From: Paramacrobiotus metropolitanus
Taxonomy: Eukaryota > Tardigrada > Eutardigrada > Parachela > Macrobiotidae
Assembly (NCBI RefSeq): GCF_019649055.1
Contig: NW_026570261.1
Span: 310,001 to 374,000, forward strand
Direction of reading: 5' to 3'
DNA: 64,000 nt
Shown: in pieces, positions 23,608-37,301 of the stretch
How positions within the stretch are numbered: position 1 is the first letter of the stretch
How the letters are laid out: every line of letters begins with the position of its first letter
Made by a program: the position numbers and the translations under genes
The notes under the pieces: model-generated
Database searches by the model: none
Told to the model about the DNA's origin: nothing
The model's input: the letters and a program-made list of their open reading frames with translations, nothing else

Positions 23608-26600
23608 TCAGAAGCCGGGATGTGCCGCCCCCACGGCGCCGCCGGCGGGGCTCTTGACGGCCAGCCCCAGCTGCTCGTGGACGATCTGGCCGGCTTCGCC
23701 CACCTGGTAGGCCTGGATCAGCGGCATCATCTCCGCCTCGCTCTTGGCCAGATCCAGGCAGCGCTCGTACAACACGCGCGCTTCCCGCAGATTCCCCCTG
23801 CCGAGCCAACAGACGCACGTTAGGGGCCATGGGGAATAAATTCAACCATTTAAATACTATTTTATTCAACTGTTTTTCCGGTAAAAATAGCGCTTTGTTG
23901 ACCGCCTGCGTTTGATATTATCTGCCCACCCTGGATGCCAGGAATAAAATAAAAACAAAATAAAATTCGAACATTTCCCGTATTCCTATTTATCCCACTG
24001 CCACTGGACGCTTCGAAAGCATTCTAATTAAAAGTCTAAATGTGTAATACGTTCAAAACCACAGAGATGAAACTAAAAATCAAAATTCGAAAAATCTGTA
24101 GCAAACAAATTTTTAATATTAATAAAATTTCTACATATTATTAATTAAATTGATATGACTAAAAATTGCTTAACACCCTCGTTTTCCAGGTAAAAATAAA
24201 CGTTGTATAGACGGCTTATGCATTCGAAATTGTCTGCCCACTCTGGATGGTCAAATTTCATACTTATCACACTGGCTGTTTAAAAGTTAAATTGTACAGA
24301 TATTCATAATAAACTATACCAAATAAATCGACATACTGTCACAATCATATATAAAAATAAATCGGCTTGAAAACGGCTTCAGTCTTCAAAATAAATCCCG
24401 CATATTTTATACAATTTACTAGCGATCTGAGCTGTAGCAAAAAATTCCATACATACACATTTGTAAACAACGACTTTCTTATATTAAATTTAGAAATAAT
24501 TGTAGAATTACAGCAAATTTAAACGCAGTATACAGAATAGATTTACAACAGCCACAATTCCAACAGTATCCATGATAAAATGTAGTAGAGTGGCTTACGC
24601 CTTCCGGATCACCAAAGTTAACCGTATACATTTAACATAGCACGGCACACGATAAATTAAAACCTCAAACTATAACGATTCTCCTTTTTTATTTACATAT
24701 TATATAATAAAAAAAATATTTTTTCACTTTGCATTGCAGAATAACATTATTTGGTATGTGAAACGTCCATTTTACTATTCATATCAGATTAACGTACGCT
24801 TGTAATTCCATATCCATCAGCATCTCGATGGCCGGTGTGTAGTGCTCGTCGGCCTCCATGGCCTTGGTCAGCAGGACAATGCAGGCGTCCCGGTTCTCCC
24901 GCGCCACACACTCCACCAAACTACCCACAAATAACAACCGTTTCAACACACCGGAATATCGGCCATTTTTCCTTTAATATTTGAGCGAAAATTCCGGATT
25001 AAAAACGCATTATTATTATTACCCGAGTTGTGTGTATACAACGGCGTTGTGGGGATCGCTGGTCTTGGACAGAGCCTGCTTTAGGAGCTGCTCCGCTTTA
25101 TCGAATTCCTGCAGCTCCATGTACAACTGCAAGGACCAGCCGTTTTTATTAGGCAGAAACCCGGAGAAAATCGTAAACAATGAATAAGTTATTACTGCAA
25201 TTTGACATCAGTAATAACTGTCTTTTATTTTAGTTCCTTCTAATTACCACTTATTTTCTGAAATCTTTTTTGGTCAATTTTACACCAAGAGTTTTTAGGC
25301 GAAAATAAATTTCAAAAATGTGGAAATTACGGAAAGTCAAACAAGATTTAACGTTCAGTGTGTGAAATATGTACAGTCATACAATGCGAACAGGCAACAG
25401 CACGCGAAGCGAATACCAAATGTACAAGCAGCTGCTACTAAAGAAATAATCAAAATACAAGTAACTGAAAATAATCGAATATTATGCTCATACTCGTATT
25501 ACAGCTGATAAACAAATTAAGTATTATCAACGCGATAAACAGTGTTTCGCTAGAAATCAAAAAAAGTTTAAACTTTCGACGTAATATTTTTCTAACAACT
25601 GTAACATCACCGTCAGCTCACCGAGGATAACACTGTGCCACTGCACTATAATTTACTACGTCGGTTCCATGAACAGTTCACCAATATTCCACAATAATAT
25701 TTGAAATAATCCAACAAATTTTTTTTAAAAAGCGTATTATGCTGACCTGTGCCACGAGGGTGTAGGCATCGACGCTCTTGATATTCTTACACACGGTTTC
25801 TTCTAAGATGCGCAGGGCGCGCTGCTGATCGGCCGGCTCCTGCAGCACATGCAGCCGGTACTCGATGTGGGCCACGTGGAAGGCCGCCACCGGGTCGCAG
25901 CCGCCGTTGAGGGTGCTGCACTGCCGGAAGTCCGTCAGGCAGTCCTCCATGTTGTTCACCAGCATGTGCACCTACTCACCAGCAAAGGCACCTTATCTTA
26001 CCGAAATATTCAGTCAATACAAACAGAACAACCAAAATTAATGAAAATAAAAAGCAGATGAAATCAATTAACCAACAAAAAAAAAACAGATTTACAGGAA
26101 CAAAATAAATAAATTAGGAGTATAAATATAATTAAACAGGAAAATTTATCACATAAGTTAACCAAAATAGCCTAATAAAAAAATAAAGCAAATGAAATCA
26201 AATGAAACAATTAAAAAAAACAGATTTACAGGAACAAAACAGAATAAATAAATTAGGAGTATAAATAGAATTAAACAGGAAAATTTATCACACAAGTTAA
26301 CCACAATAGCCAAATAAAAATATAAAGCAAATGAAATCAATGAAACAATAAAAAAACAGATACACAGGAACAAATTATAGAAATATAAATCAGGAATAAA
26401 AACAAAGTAGAAAAATTTATTACACAGGTTAAAAGCGACTAAATAACCGAGTAAAAAGAAAACGAAATAATCACAATCAGAAAAATTCTTAGTGGCTGTC
26501 ACAAGCCCCACGCATACCTGGGCCCGGTGGAAGTAGGTGTCGGGACAGGTGGGATCACTGCTCAGGGCTTCGTTCAGCACGGCCAGACACTGCTCCGGAT

Positions 26601-29600
26601 TGTTCTCCTGCAGATGGATGCAGGCCATCTTAATCTTGGCATTGGTCTTCTCCTGTCAAAACAATAGCGAATCATATTAATAAAAATTACGACACACAGT
26701 CACATTCACCGGAAACCACCAAAACCGTCAAGTAACCTTTTTATTACATTTTCCCCCGTTTTTCTTTTACGAAGAAACAAGTGTGAATCGGAGAATTCAT
26801 GTTACTGATCAAATTGTCAATACACTGAATAAAAAAAATAAAAAACTGATAAATTACGTGCTAACAATTACTGCGGATAATATTGCTTGGGATATTGGTA
26901 TCCAGCCAAAAGCAAGCCCGATTCAACAAGCCACTGCACTACAGTACTCATCGTTCCTATCAGTCGTTGTACAGCTACTGTACGAGAAGAAGAACAGCCG
27001 AAATCGATAACAACTACATATTATACATTTATGAATAAAAAAGCATATGGTTTCAGTATATATTTATACAGTATTTTTTTTTGCGAAAACTGATATTAGT
27101 TTATTTGTATTATTCAACTTAATGAATTTAATTCGATAAGCTTTTGATGTTTGTTTGAAATTTGGCTAAATCCACGTACCGCCGTGGAGGCGTCGTGGGC
27201 GTTGATGACGCGGTTGAAGTCGACCTTGGCGTCGTGGATGTGGCCCATGAGGAACTGTAATGTGGCGCGCAGCAGCAGCGCCAGATTGAGATCGTCGCGG
27301 GTGCCCAGCGCCGAAGCCTCGGCCACCACCTTCTCGCACTCCTCCAGTACGGCGTCGTAGCGGTGCCGCGACCAGGCTTCCAGCGCCTTCTTCGTCGATC
27401 TGCCGGAAATACACAGACACAGAACATCAGCAACACACAATCCCGTACTCACCCAGCACAATTTCCATAAAAATCAACAAAAATAAAAAAAAATTACTCT
27501 GATAAAATAAGAAATAAATTATCACAACAACAGCAGGTACAAAAGTACAAAAACTTATAATAGAAACATAACCGTAAACGAAATTGTTTGAATAAATACG
27601 TAACCACCAGAACGAACGATAGCACAATCAAATACAGATACATTACAAAATTGACAGGAAAATGAGTACATCAAATTATCAAAGTAAGAAACAAATAAGC
27701 ACAACAACAAACGCAAAAAAACTTACAAATATTAATGAAAAAATTTAAAATAGATAAAAAAGGAATAAATCGAAAATGAAACCTGTCAGCGGATAATCAT
27801 CTTCCCCGGCGCTTACGGGACAGTTGGATACACTGACACATCACAAATAGTTGGTCAAATAAAAATATCGATTTATTTCACAGACAGCGCCAATTTTCTT
27901 TTATTTATCATTTGTTCACTAATTCCCGCTTACCCATACTTAGAGTCCATATTCTTGACGGCAATCTGGATGGGATCCTGGCTGAAACCCTGATTGAACT
28001 GGCGGACAAAGACCTTGCTCAGCTTCGGCGTGTGACCCTCCGACGAACGTCTCTGGAATAATAAAATCCACAAAAACCGTCAAAGCGACAAGCAAAACAA
28101 ATCCCATATAACGGTGCAAATAATCAGAAAATATTCCATACATAATATATCAGAAAATATTCCATATATATCACAAAATATTCCACTTATCAGAAAATAT
28201 TTCATATAAACCGGAATAAAAATCAGACCTACAGATAGTTGCCTGGCAGAAAATGTCGAATGAAATTAACGACACAACGATGTTTAATTATTATTCCACA
28301 AAAAAAGAATCCAAAATCCAGCAAGTGTAGTATTTTATCAGGATGCTGGACAAATGCTTCTGGGTGAATTAGAAAATTTTATAAACATTTGTTTTTCGGT
28401 TTGCCAGTGAACTCACCCGCATCTCGTCTTTGGCCATTTTAACGGCCAGCTGCACCATGAGCTTCTCCGAGCGCTCGCGGTATTCTTCGATTTTAAAATT
28501 GGTCAGAATGGCCGCGGCCACTAAATCTGAACAGAGAAAAACAGAATGAAATTACGGTTACAAATGTACCACAGCAAATGCCATAATATCACCACTGAAT
28601 TTCTGTTTTTATTTTTTCGGAAATTTGACATTTTTGTATCCGTATCTCTGAATTTTTCCGTATATTTCAGAAACTTTAGAAGCAGCCAATTTAGCTGTAG
28701 GCGTGCGTGGAAAAAAGTCTAATATTTTAATTTACCGTAAACGGCTTGTAATAAATTGCCGCAGCGTTCGTGTCCGCGACTGCGCCGTGCGTAGGCTTTC
28801 GCGTAGTGATTATCCAGCTGCAGCGCTTCCGTACAGTCACTCACCACATCCTCGAATAATTTCTACAAAAAAAAACCACGTATTTATTTTATTCTAAAAT
28901 AAAACATAATTCGGCATAAATTGTTCGTTAACTCCATTAGCAGCAATTATTTGCAATTTACATGGAACGATCCACAGAAATAGGTAGAAACAGTCATTTT
29001 CAACTCGGAAGCCATCAAACTACGCTGATAATCAATTTTTCGAGAATTAAAACAGCAATGAGAGGAGCCGTATTTTAAACAAACAATCCTATCCTATTTT
29101 AAACAATTTAGTTATTCTGGTGTTAAAGATTAAAAATAAAAAACGTAAAATTAGAGTAAAATGTAAGAGAAAACAAAAATGAATAAAAAACCAAATTATG
29201 TGCTTAGGAGAACTGACAACGCTGATCCAAACGACCAACTCACGTATGACTATGCACCATAATTTCCGTCTTACCAGGCTCTCATTGCAGGCCGCGCGAT
29301 TCTGGAAGGACTGCGCCAGATCCTCCTTCACCTCCTTATTCTCGCGGAACGCCCACGCCAACTCCACCGCCTCCGAGTACTTCTTCTTGGCCTCCAGGAA
29401 GCGCTTATCCCGGAACAGCGCGTTCCCCTGGTTCTTCAGCGCGTTCAGCCGTTCCGCCACGGTCTTCTACAACACACCCTGACACTATCACCAACCGCCC
29501 GCGGAAGTTGTCTGAGTGTTCTTACGGGTTCACTGAGCGGACGACCGCCCTTCTCGGCGTCCAGACCCGTCTGGGACGGCGCATCCCCGGCGGACCGCGG

Positions 29601-29861
29601 ATGGTACGCGCGGGTCTTCCCCCGGTCCACCCGATCGCTAGGGGTGCGGCCGTTGGGGCGCGAGCGAGGGGGCTGACGGTGGAGGTAGAGGTAGGCCGCG
29701 GCCGCTGTGACGGGTACGCCGATGAGGAGGGCAATGGCCCATTTGGGCCAGGTGGCGGGGGAGGACAGCTGCCAGGTAGGGGATGCAGTGAGGAAGGTGG
29801 GGGTCTCGAGTGGAGGGCTGGGGGTGAACGGGTACGCGGCGGGATGAGCCGGAGGCGGCAT
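23608..29861 (-). CDS. TOM70: Mitochondrial import receptor TOM70, 11 exons, complete
   Basis: TOM70 is the outer-membrane receptor that takes hydrophobic preproteins from Hsp70/Hsp90 to the TOM pore. Eleven exons join in phase: 29526-29861, 29275-29466, 28736-28862, 28417-28526, 27934-28052, 27180-27399, 26518-26652, 25747-25971, 25023-25126, 24798-24920 and 23608-23797, giving 626 residues (about the length of animal TOM70). The Pro/Ala-rich N-terminus carries one transmembrane anchor (about residues 40-60, WAIALLIGVPVTAAAAYLYL) followed by basic residues. The clamp-type TPR domain opens with LKNQGNALFRDKRFLEAKKKY and later has NRAACNESL and AYARRSRGHE. After the TPR clamp comes TPKLSKVFVRQF, then further TPRs. 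Smallest intron 59 bp. The stop follows AAHPGF. Confidence 0.93.
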
Positions 29862-32235
29862 CGTGTCACCCGAAAATTATTGGACAAAAATAACGTCGAA
29901 TGTGATTTTGGGAATGGTGAATTTCCGATGGAGACAAGATATGGATAACTGGAGAAATTTTTGTTAGGTTTGCTACTCTGCTGCAGCATGTTTCTGCAGA
30001 CTGGGTCACTGGCGTATAGAATGCTGTGGCGGGGCCACGCGCTTAGCTTTACTGAGGGGGGGGGTGAATAAAAGTATTTTCATTCAAGTCTGTATCTCAC
30101 AAGTTACAAACTTACAGTTACGACGTACAATATGCTTTGCAAAAAACGAAGAAGACATTAACTGCATGGGAATCGCTAGCACAGATTATTCATAAAACCA
30201 GGTTGTGGTAAATAAATTAAGTAATGATTTTAATTTACCATAATTAATGATGGTGGGGGCACGCGCTCAGTCCTATTCCACAAGGGGAAGCGAAGATTTA
30301 TGTGCTTATACGTGGAATTCCCACGCGGTCGTTGTATATAGATATTTGTACCTACTCTAGCTGGTAGCGTTCCTAAATTACTGTTCTTTGTGCCTGTACA
30401 TGTAATCCAGTCAAACAAATACGGCTTCTTTTCCCGAGTAGATTTATTTTCGAGGATTTGGAGCAATTTGCCAGGCAGTGGCGCAGGCAGTTGCAGGTGA
30501 ACTTGCCACTGGATTGTGTTACTGGCCGGGTCGGTTTAAATCACCCGTGACCGGAAGTATGTGTTGTGCATCAACATGTGCGGTCGGATGCTGGAGCTTT
30601 CAAATCTGGCTATTGCGTACCGTCATCGACATGCTACCATGTGTTCGCCTGTTAAATAATTAAGATACTGTATTTCTCGAAATGAAAGCCTTCTCCAGAA
30701 TTGTAGCGTCCTCTACCATATCTGTATAAGCCCCATCTCCCTCTGAATTTACCATACTCCCCCCTTTGTTTTTTTCAAAATACTCTACCGTATAAGCCTC
30801 CCGGGCCCGGCCCTCCCCCTGGGTATCAATGAAAATTCTAATCCGAAAAATACGGTATTTCATTAACTGACTACGTGGATTTGTGTCAAGAATTCTGCGG
30901 CTGATTTCTAATTCAGATTATTATACAGTACGTTAGTATTCGTTCAGCTTTACAAATAATTGCATATTAATTACTATAACTATGCCGATCTTGTAAAATG
31001 AATCTACTTAATATTATTACTTATTCTGCACAGAGTATTCTTAGTTTATAGTTTGTATCCGCTAAGAAATTAAGAATGAGAAAGACGCTTGAAGAAATAA
31101 TTTAGCGAATGCAATGTCCTGTACAGAGTACATACTACAACCGTGGCCGTATCTGTAGGTGCACATATTATAGATATGCAGAGTCATATGACTCATATTA
31201 CGTAATTTCAAAATGAAAAGTACAAAATCTGTATAAGCTAAGAGCATTGTATGCCAGAGAAATATTCGCAGGATTTTTATATTGTTCGTCCATTTTTTTA
31301 CGTTCGACTCCAAAGTAAAATATAAAATATTCATATAATGCCGCGATAAAAGTGATAGATGGTAAGATGGTATTAGGACCAAATAAGTGCTGTAACGGCA
31401 ACGAAACACCTTCTACCAAATTTCGATGTGGAAAATGGAACCGGCACAATTTTCCCAAGCCCATTCTTCCGTTCGGTGTGAACGAACCAACTGGTCTCCG
31501 CATGCGTTGAATATAGTTTACGATAAAGGTTTTCAGAATAAAGGACGTATACATCGCCAGGGCAAAGTCAGTACTATACTATAAAAATCATATAATCGTA
31601 TTGTGCATCACGACTGATAGGAAATCGTTACAATTATCAAACAAACATGCATGCCTGGCCGCGTATCATGATAGCCGGCGGGCCACTGTAGCCAAGATAA
31701 ACATGTACCGCATCGTAAGAAATCATTAACGGGCAGATTATGTGGTAACACCGCAAAATCACGTTAACAATAATTATTATAACGGTGCAGATATACGTGC
31801 AGGCCATGCGGAAGTGTGCTGATAAAACCGGTTTGTCCGTTCACCTTTCGTGTCGAGTGTGTCGCCGATAAGGCTGTGACATTTGCTGGCGTAATGTATT
31901 AAGTTCAAGGTTAAAACCGGATCAATAACCTCACTGACTACGGTTGTCTATCGTGTGCATGTACGAAACGCCTTGTGTAGTATAAAATGCTGGTAATAAT
32001 CGGTTTGTTGGTGGTGCAGAATTATTTCCAACGTCTTTTTCAATGAACGTGTATTTCTTGCTTTAAAAATATCAGATGGTGTGCAAGCCTAATTCTTCCC
32101 GCAGTGATAACAGTCGTATTATACTGGATTAATAAAATCATCACAGTGCTGCACGCAGAAGAATGTTTTACCGTTTTCTGATGGTATAAATTTTATTGGA
32201 TTTAATTTCATTTATTTAAATTATTTGTATCAGTC
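29862..32235. other. Intergenic region between TOM70 and the P450 gene (divergent)
   Basis: The two genes are divergently transcribed, so both promoters should be here. A G run is found at about 30053-30063. Apart from the MITE at 30664-30860 no element or gene is recognised. Confidence 0.5.
30664..30860. mobile_element. MITE with TACNGTATTTNTCG ends
   Basis: The left end reads TACTGTATTTCTCGAAAT and the right end, in reverse complement, TACCGTATTTTTCGGATT. Inside, CTGTATAAGCCCC and CCGTATAAGCCTCCC occur in the same orientation. This combination (TACNGTATTTNTCGGAT ends and TATAAGCC units) is a pattern I recall from interspersed short elements in many invertebrate genomes. It is about 200 bp long with no coding capacity. 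Borders are approximate. Confidence 0.5.
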
Positions 32236-35200
32236 ATGGATGTTGTTATCGCAGCGTCTGTTTTGGCCGTTTGTGCGTTGATGATTATGGCGGCCGCCCG
32301 CGTTGTCCGGAGATCCAGCTTAAAAAGCAAGAAAACACTGCCGCCTTCGCCGTTTTCCCTTCCTTTCCTGGGATCGCTACCGTTTGTGGATCCAGCTGGA
32401 TTGCATTTAACCCTGCGTAAATGGGCGTTGAAATATGGGAATATTTTCTCCTGCTACTTGGGACCCAAAGTCTACATTGTCCTCAACGACTTCCGGCTGG
32501 TCAAGCAGATTCTGCATGCCTCCTGCGAGGTGTTTGGGGGACGGCCCAATTTCTTCCTCACGCAGATGTCGCTGAAGAAAGATGAGCCGTTTTCCAAAGG
32601 TTGGTTACATACAGGGTGTATATGCAGTTCACTTAAAGGCACACTGTTTTTATGGCATGAATTCTGTTTGATTTCATATGTGTGTACTGTGGTATGTGCT
32701 ATGTAGATATTATGTAAAAAAAAAAAAAAAAACCTTGTAAAAATTATACGAGCGTACGTATGTATGTTTATTTACGTATATATGTTCTTTTTGATTACGT
32801 TGATTATAAGCTCCTGAAAGAATTTTTAAGCAGATCGTAAATATTAATACGCTACATACAAATTAATACGTTCCTCATTTAAAAATGGAACTTTTAATGC
32901 ATGCTCGTATACTCTGTACATGTGTTTTGGTTTGTTTACCTGAGAAAAATTAAACCGAGTTTAGTAGTTGTATATGATAAAATATATGAGCTTACTGTAA
33001 TACGATACACAAATTTCAACCTGCCCGTTGAATAATCCTTTACTGTTTTCAAAATACAGGTTCTATTTAAACTTGTACGCATAATTTTATACCGGGATAA
33101 GAGCGCTAGGTTGCAGTTACAGTACATTAAATTGGTATTACGATTTAGGAGCATAATTAAAATTTAATTATCATTGAACTGCACCAGTATCTGTAGTTTG
33201 TATTGCGCTAAGAAAATTTACAAATTATTTAAGATAATACACGTTAGTGACGTTATGTACGTAAAGCGGTAAATTAAAGCGTAATTTTCCGTTAATTTTT
33301 AAACCACCGTTCTCTATTTAACCTTTAGGCATTGTCCTGAACGAAGGCGAAGCATGGAAAGTGCACCGGCGTTTCGCGCAGAAAGTCTTCCGTGATTTCG
33401 GCGTGGGCACCAACGTCTTCGAGCAAGTCATCAACGAGGAAGCCGTGGCACTGTGCAATGATTTCGAGCAGGAATGCGGAAAACCCTTTGATAATACGTG
33501 GTTGATTAAGAAAGCGGTGGGCAACGTCATCGCCTACATTCTCTTTGGCACGCGCTTCTCCCATGAAGACGAGAACTTCCGGCACACGGTGAAGTTCATC
33601 GATCAGACCATCGAAGAGAACATGGCCAGTTCGGCGCTGCTGAATTTCTTTCCCTGGCTGCGGTATATCCCGCCGTTCTCCCGGCAGTATCAGTCGCTGC
33701 GCAAGGAGCTGGAGCACTTCCGGCAGCGGAAGGCCATGCTGATCAAAGGCCGCGGGGAACTGCCGGTCCATGATGCGTCGGTACAGAATTATGTCGATGC
33801 GTTCCTGAGTCATATGGAAACAACGAAAGATCCGTATTTTACTGGTATGTATGGGACTGTGGGAGATTTGGAAAGTATACAAATCGGTAGCATCATTAGT
33901 GATTTGTAAGTCACACGTCAAAGTTGTTTACGATCATAGAATAATATTCTGAATTACTTACTCTAGTATTTATGGTATGTTTCATGTAGAATAATACTTC
34001 TTGAAAATTTCAGTTTTTTTGTTTTGATAAGCAAGCGAATTTTCGCTCTCTGCTTTTAATACGACGTATCGTTCACAGAAGTGCTATGGCATATGCGAAT
34101 TGTAGTGTAGTGACAAGCAACAGTTTCTTATGGACGAAAGACAGATTAGTAACATTGCTAGTACAGCATGTTAAAATGTTATAGAATTATGCCGGCAGAT
34201 ATACATAAACGTTTGTTTTTTTTTAATGATTTATTGATCTGCAAATACGTCTGCCAATTAAATCCTCGAATGACGCTGATATTACGTTTATAGTAATTAT
34301 GCAAATCTTTTCATTAACGGCCTTGTTCCATACGCCGCGCGCTAAAACCTTGTTAATTATTCTTTATTGCCGATGTCTTAAATGTTTCTGTCCGAAAAAT
34401 TGTAGTAACGCGAAAGTGATTTGCAGATTTCCAAATGCGGCAGTGCGTCGGTGAGATCTTTGCGGCGGGATTCGCCACCACCGCGTCAACCATACGCTGG
34501 GTACGATTACAGCATTTGCTCATAAATAAACGTCTGCAATTATGAGAATCTTTTTCTACATCGCAAAATCAGCAGAAATCGAATATCACTTTACACGAAA
34601 AAATTCAGCATATATGTCAAAAGCGTATTCGCACACCGTGCGTAAACCAACCTGGATAAAGTATTACAACAGCGTTTAAACCTTATGGCACTCACTTGTA
34701 CCTTTCTGAGAAATGTTTTCACCATGCAGATACTGCTGTACATTGCCATACACCGTGATATCCAGGACGCCATACACGCTGAACTGGATAAACATGTCGG
34801 CTTAACCCGGCAGCTACAATGGTACGCAAAAACTGTTTTAACTTGCCCGAAGCCGATACACTGTGTGGTCCACAATAAGTAGCTTATTGCGAGAAGAATT
34901 ACGTAACCATTTGCAATGTTTACGCAGGTCCGACAGGTCCAGCTTGACCTTCCTGGAAGCCACCATCCTGGAGTCGCAGCGTCTGGCCACGGTCGTGCCG
35001 TTCCTTATACCACGCCGGACTCTCCAGAACACCACGATCGGCGAGTATTACATTCCCGCGGATACGGTGCTGCTGCCGAATGCCTGGTACATCCACCATG
35101 ATCCGCAATTATTCCCGGAACCCGACAAGTTCTGCCCCAGCCGGTTTATCGGTCCGGATGGACATGTGAAAATCCCCGAGGGGTTCTTACCATTTGGGAC

Positions 35201-36082
35201 AGGTAGAATTAATTACGGATTTTATTTTAAAATATACAGCGATTTAAGGGGAGTGGCGTGGTAACAGGGTACCAAATTCGTGTACATGCGCGAAAGCTTT
35301 CACATTCGTGCACTCCCAAACACTTTACTGCTTCCTTTTATGACATTCTGCAGCCAGATGATTTGCATACGTAGAGGTGAAAACCGATTGTGCGCGCAAC
35401 ATCTGGTCAGGGAATTTTTGCTGCAAGAAAATTTCAAAAATTTTAAATGCACTCACTTATAAAAAAGTCTCATTACTTATTAACCGATCGTTTTTAAATT
35501 TTGCATGTAACCGCACATATGCTGATGATATTTTTGAAGATTGTTTCTACACCGTACCGCGCTTTTGGAATTTTTTTCAAAATTTAAAATGAATTCTTAC
35601 AGAAAATTTGAAAGAAATTATGCAGATCCGGTGTACTAAAAATGATCTTCATAGTTACGCCCATTTACGTGCAAAATCTTAAGAGATCGGTGCGTAAAGA
35701 AAGTTTCCGTACACGTGAATGCACTTAAACGTTTTGGAATTTTCTTACAACATTAACTCCCGAACCGGGGGTACGCGAATGTGAAAGTTTTCGCGCATGT
35801 ACACGAGTTTGGTATCATGTACCGGGCCACTTCCCTTTACTGTCCAAGTGGTAAACAGTTATTGTATGCTTGACAGGAATAAGGGTGTGTCCCGGTGAGA
35901 ATCTGGCCAAGATGGAGCTGCTACTCTTCGTCGGGACGTTGTTGCAGAACTTTGACGTTAGTCTCCCGGCCGGCGTGGTTCCCGATTTATCTCCCAGTAC
36001 GGGATCGACGTACGATGCTAAACCTTACCAAATTGTTATTAGTAAACGCACAATCTGCCCGGAACAAAATCAGCCTGAGTAG
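32236..36082 (+). CDS. Cytochrome P450 monooxygenase (CYP2-like), six exons, complete
   Basis: Six exons join in phase: 32236-32599, 33329-33844, 34427-34500, 34730-34821, 34928-35202 and 35877-36082, giving 508 residues, normal for a microsomal P450. An N-terminal membrane anchor (residues 3-24) is followed by the proline hinge PPSPFSLPFLGS. The C-helix has WKVHRRF (WxxxR). The K-helix ExxR is E364-SQ-R367, and FCPSRF stands for PERF. The heme loop FGTGIRVCPG is complete across the last intron, with Cys445 as thiolate ligand. The I-helix reads AAGFATTAS: alanine (310) stands where Asp or Glu normally precedes the conserved Thr. The anchor, hinge and PFGTGIRVCPGE loop suggest the CYP2 clan; substrate unknown. 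The start ATG is the first in frame and opens the membrane anchor. Confidence 0.92.
32600..33328 (+). other. Intron 1 of the P450 gene
   Basis: A 729-bp intron with a 17-18 nt A run near 32715. No nested gene is seen. Confidence 0.75.
33845..34426 (+). other. Intron 2 of the P450 gene
   Basis: A 582-bp AT-rich intron without recognisable elements. Confidence 0.75.
35246..35838. mobile_element. TTAA-flanked MITE inside the last P450 intron
   Basis: The left end TTAAGGGGAGTGGC and the right end GCCACTTCCCTTTA are inverted. Both arms run on for about 75 bp with ACCAAATTCGTGTACATG and GCGAAAGCTTTCACATTCG. The terminal TTAA (TTTA on the right) suggests piggyBac-type target choice. The element is about 590 bp long, has no transposase frame, and lies wholly inside the intron at 35203-35876. 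Related ends occur at about 45606-45715 and 52612-52800. Confidence 0.8.
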
Positions 36083-37301
36083 TGGAAACTGGACGCTTAC
36101 CAGCTGTATATAACTATGGTTATGCAACAGGCACACTGCAGTGTATTTACATGTGTCTGGAACCTGCAGCTATAGAATCGTTTGTTACAATACGAGTACT
36201 TAATTGTTGTAATTTTGTTGCCCCAGATACCTGTAGTCCTGTACAAATGTGCACATAGACCAGAATTATCGTTTCTGCAGAATTTTCATTATTGATATTC
36301 GATACCATTTCCAGTAACTGGGGATCGTCGTTAAAGCTTTTTCTGTGCAATACTGCCGGCACACGCTCAAAAATAAACTCATCCGATACGCATTACTCAC
36401 TACAACTTTATAAACTACAGTATACACAACAAAGAACGTACATTCATGTCAATAGAACTATTTCAGCATGATCATCAACGGCCAATAAATAGCAATCTCA
36501 ATTTCAATAAATAGCAATTTCAAGTGTACCATTAGCTCTTATTTTGAAATTGGGCGTTTCGTGCTATAAAAAACCACATAATCTAATTTATTGTAAAAAT
36601 ATTCACGGGGACGGAAATATTCAGTCTTTGTAAACGGGATAAAAATATCCACAGTTCTTTGTCAGCGTGGAGGGACATTCAGATAACGTCCCGCAAGATA
36701 TCTCCAGAAACTTTTGTAATACAGAGAATCGTGAAGTAGGCATATACAAGGCATGCATGTACCGGTACATGCGTTGTATGTTGGAACCGATGTGGTCGCT
36801 ATTAGTATCGAAGCAAAGTTTCCGGTCGATCGGCTAAGGCTGCAATATATCAGCACATCACGTACCATGACGTTCTTGATCCCTTCAAAATTGATCAAAT
36901 AACTTCCTGGTCCCGCATACTTTTGTGGCGAAACAAGGGTCGTGCGCTGTAATATACCTATAAGCGCCTGCTGCAGCAACCTCATAGCCAATCACTTTAA
37001 TTTTCATACCGAAAGACGAGAGATGAAGATTATGCAAAACATGGTGACCTTGGCCACGGGGCGAATGGGGCGTAACGCAACCGTTGTCGTTAAAAAATCG
37101 GTTGACGTATGCAGTTTATAGCAAAATAGTGACGGCAGAACAATGTGCCAACGATAGTGACCTTTGAATTGCTCGTGTTTCTTCGAATCTCCTGCAGCTT
37201 TATCGAATTCAGAATACCCTATATGGCTACTCTGCAATGCAGTCGTCGTAAACTCTACAACCCGGGCTTGATCGGTTTTTGCATTGCAGTTTGAAATTTA
37301 G
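36083..37301. other. Intergenic region between convergent P450 and apyrase genes
   Basis: It should hold both 3' UTRs. Repeated AATAAATAGCAAT words lie at about 36483-36522. An open frame of 109 codons on the minus strand (36662-36991) has no recognisable domain, and I do not call it a gene. Confidence 0.5.

Noticed and set aside
26158-26628. 156-codon frame starting in TOM70 exon 7
   Set aside because: The extra part is read-through into an AT-rich intron; the exon ends at the donor 26518/26517.
29508-29948. 146-codon open frame on the plus strand
   Set aside because: It is antisense to the GC-rich first exon of TOM70; the minus-strand reading has the domain and splice sites.
36662-36991. 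109-codon minus-strand frame between P450 and apyrase
   Set aside because: No domain, and it would overlap likely 3' UTRs.
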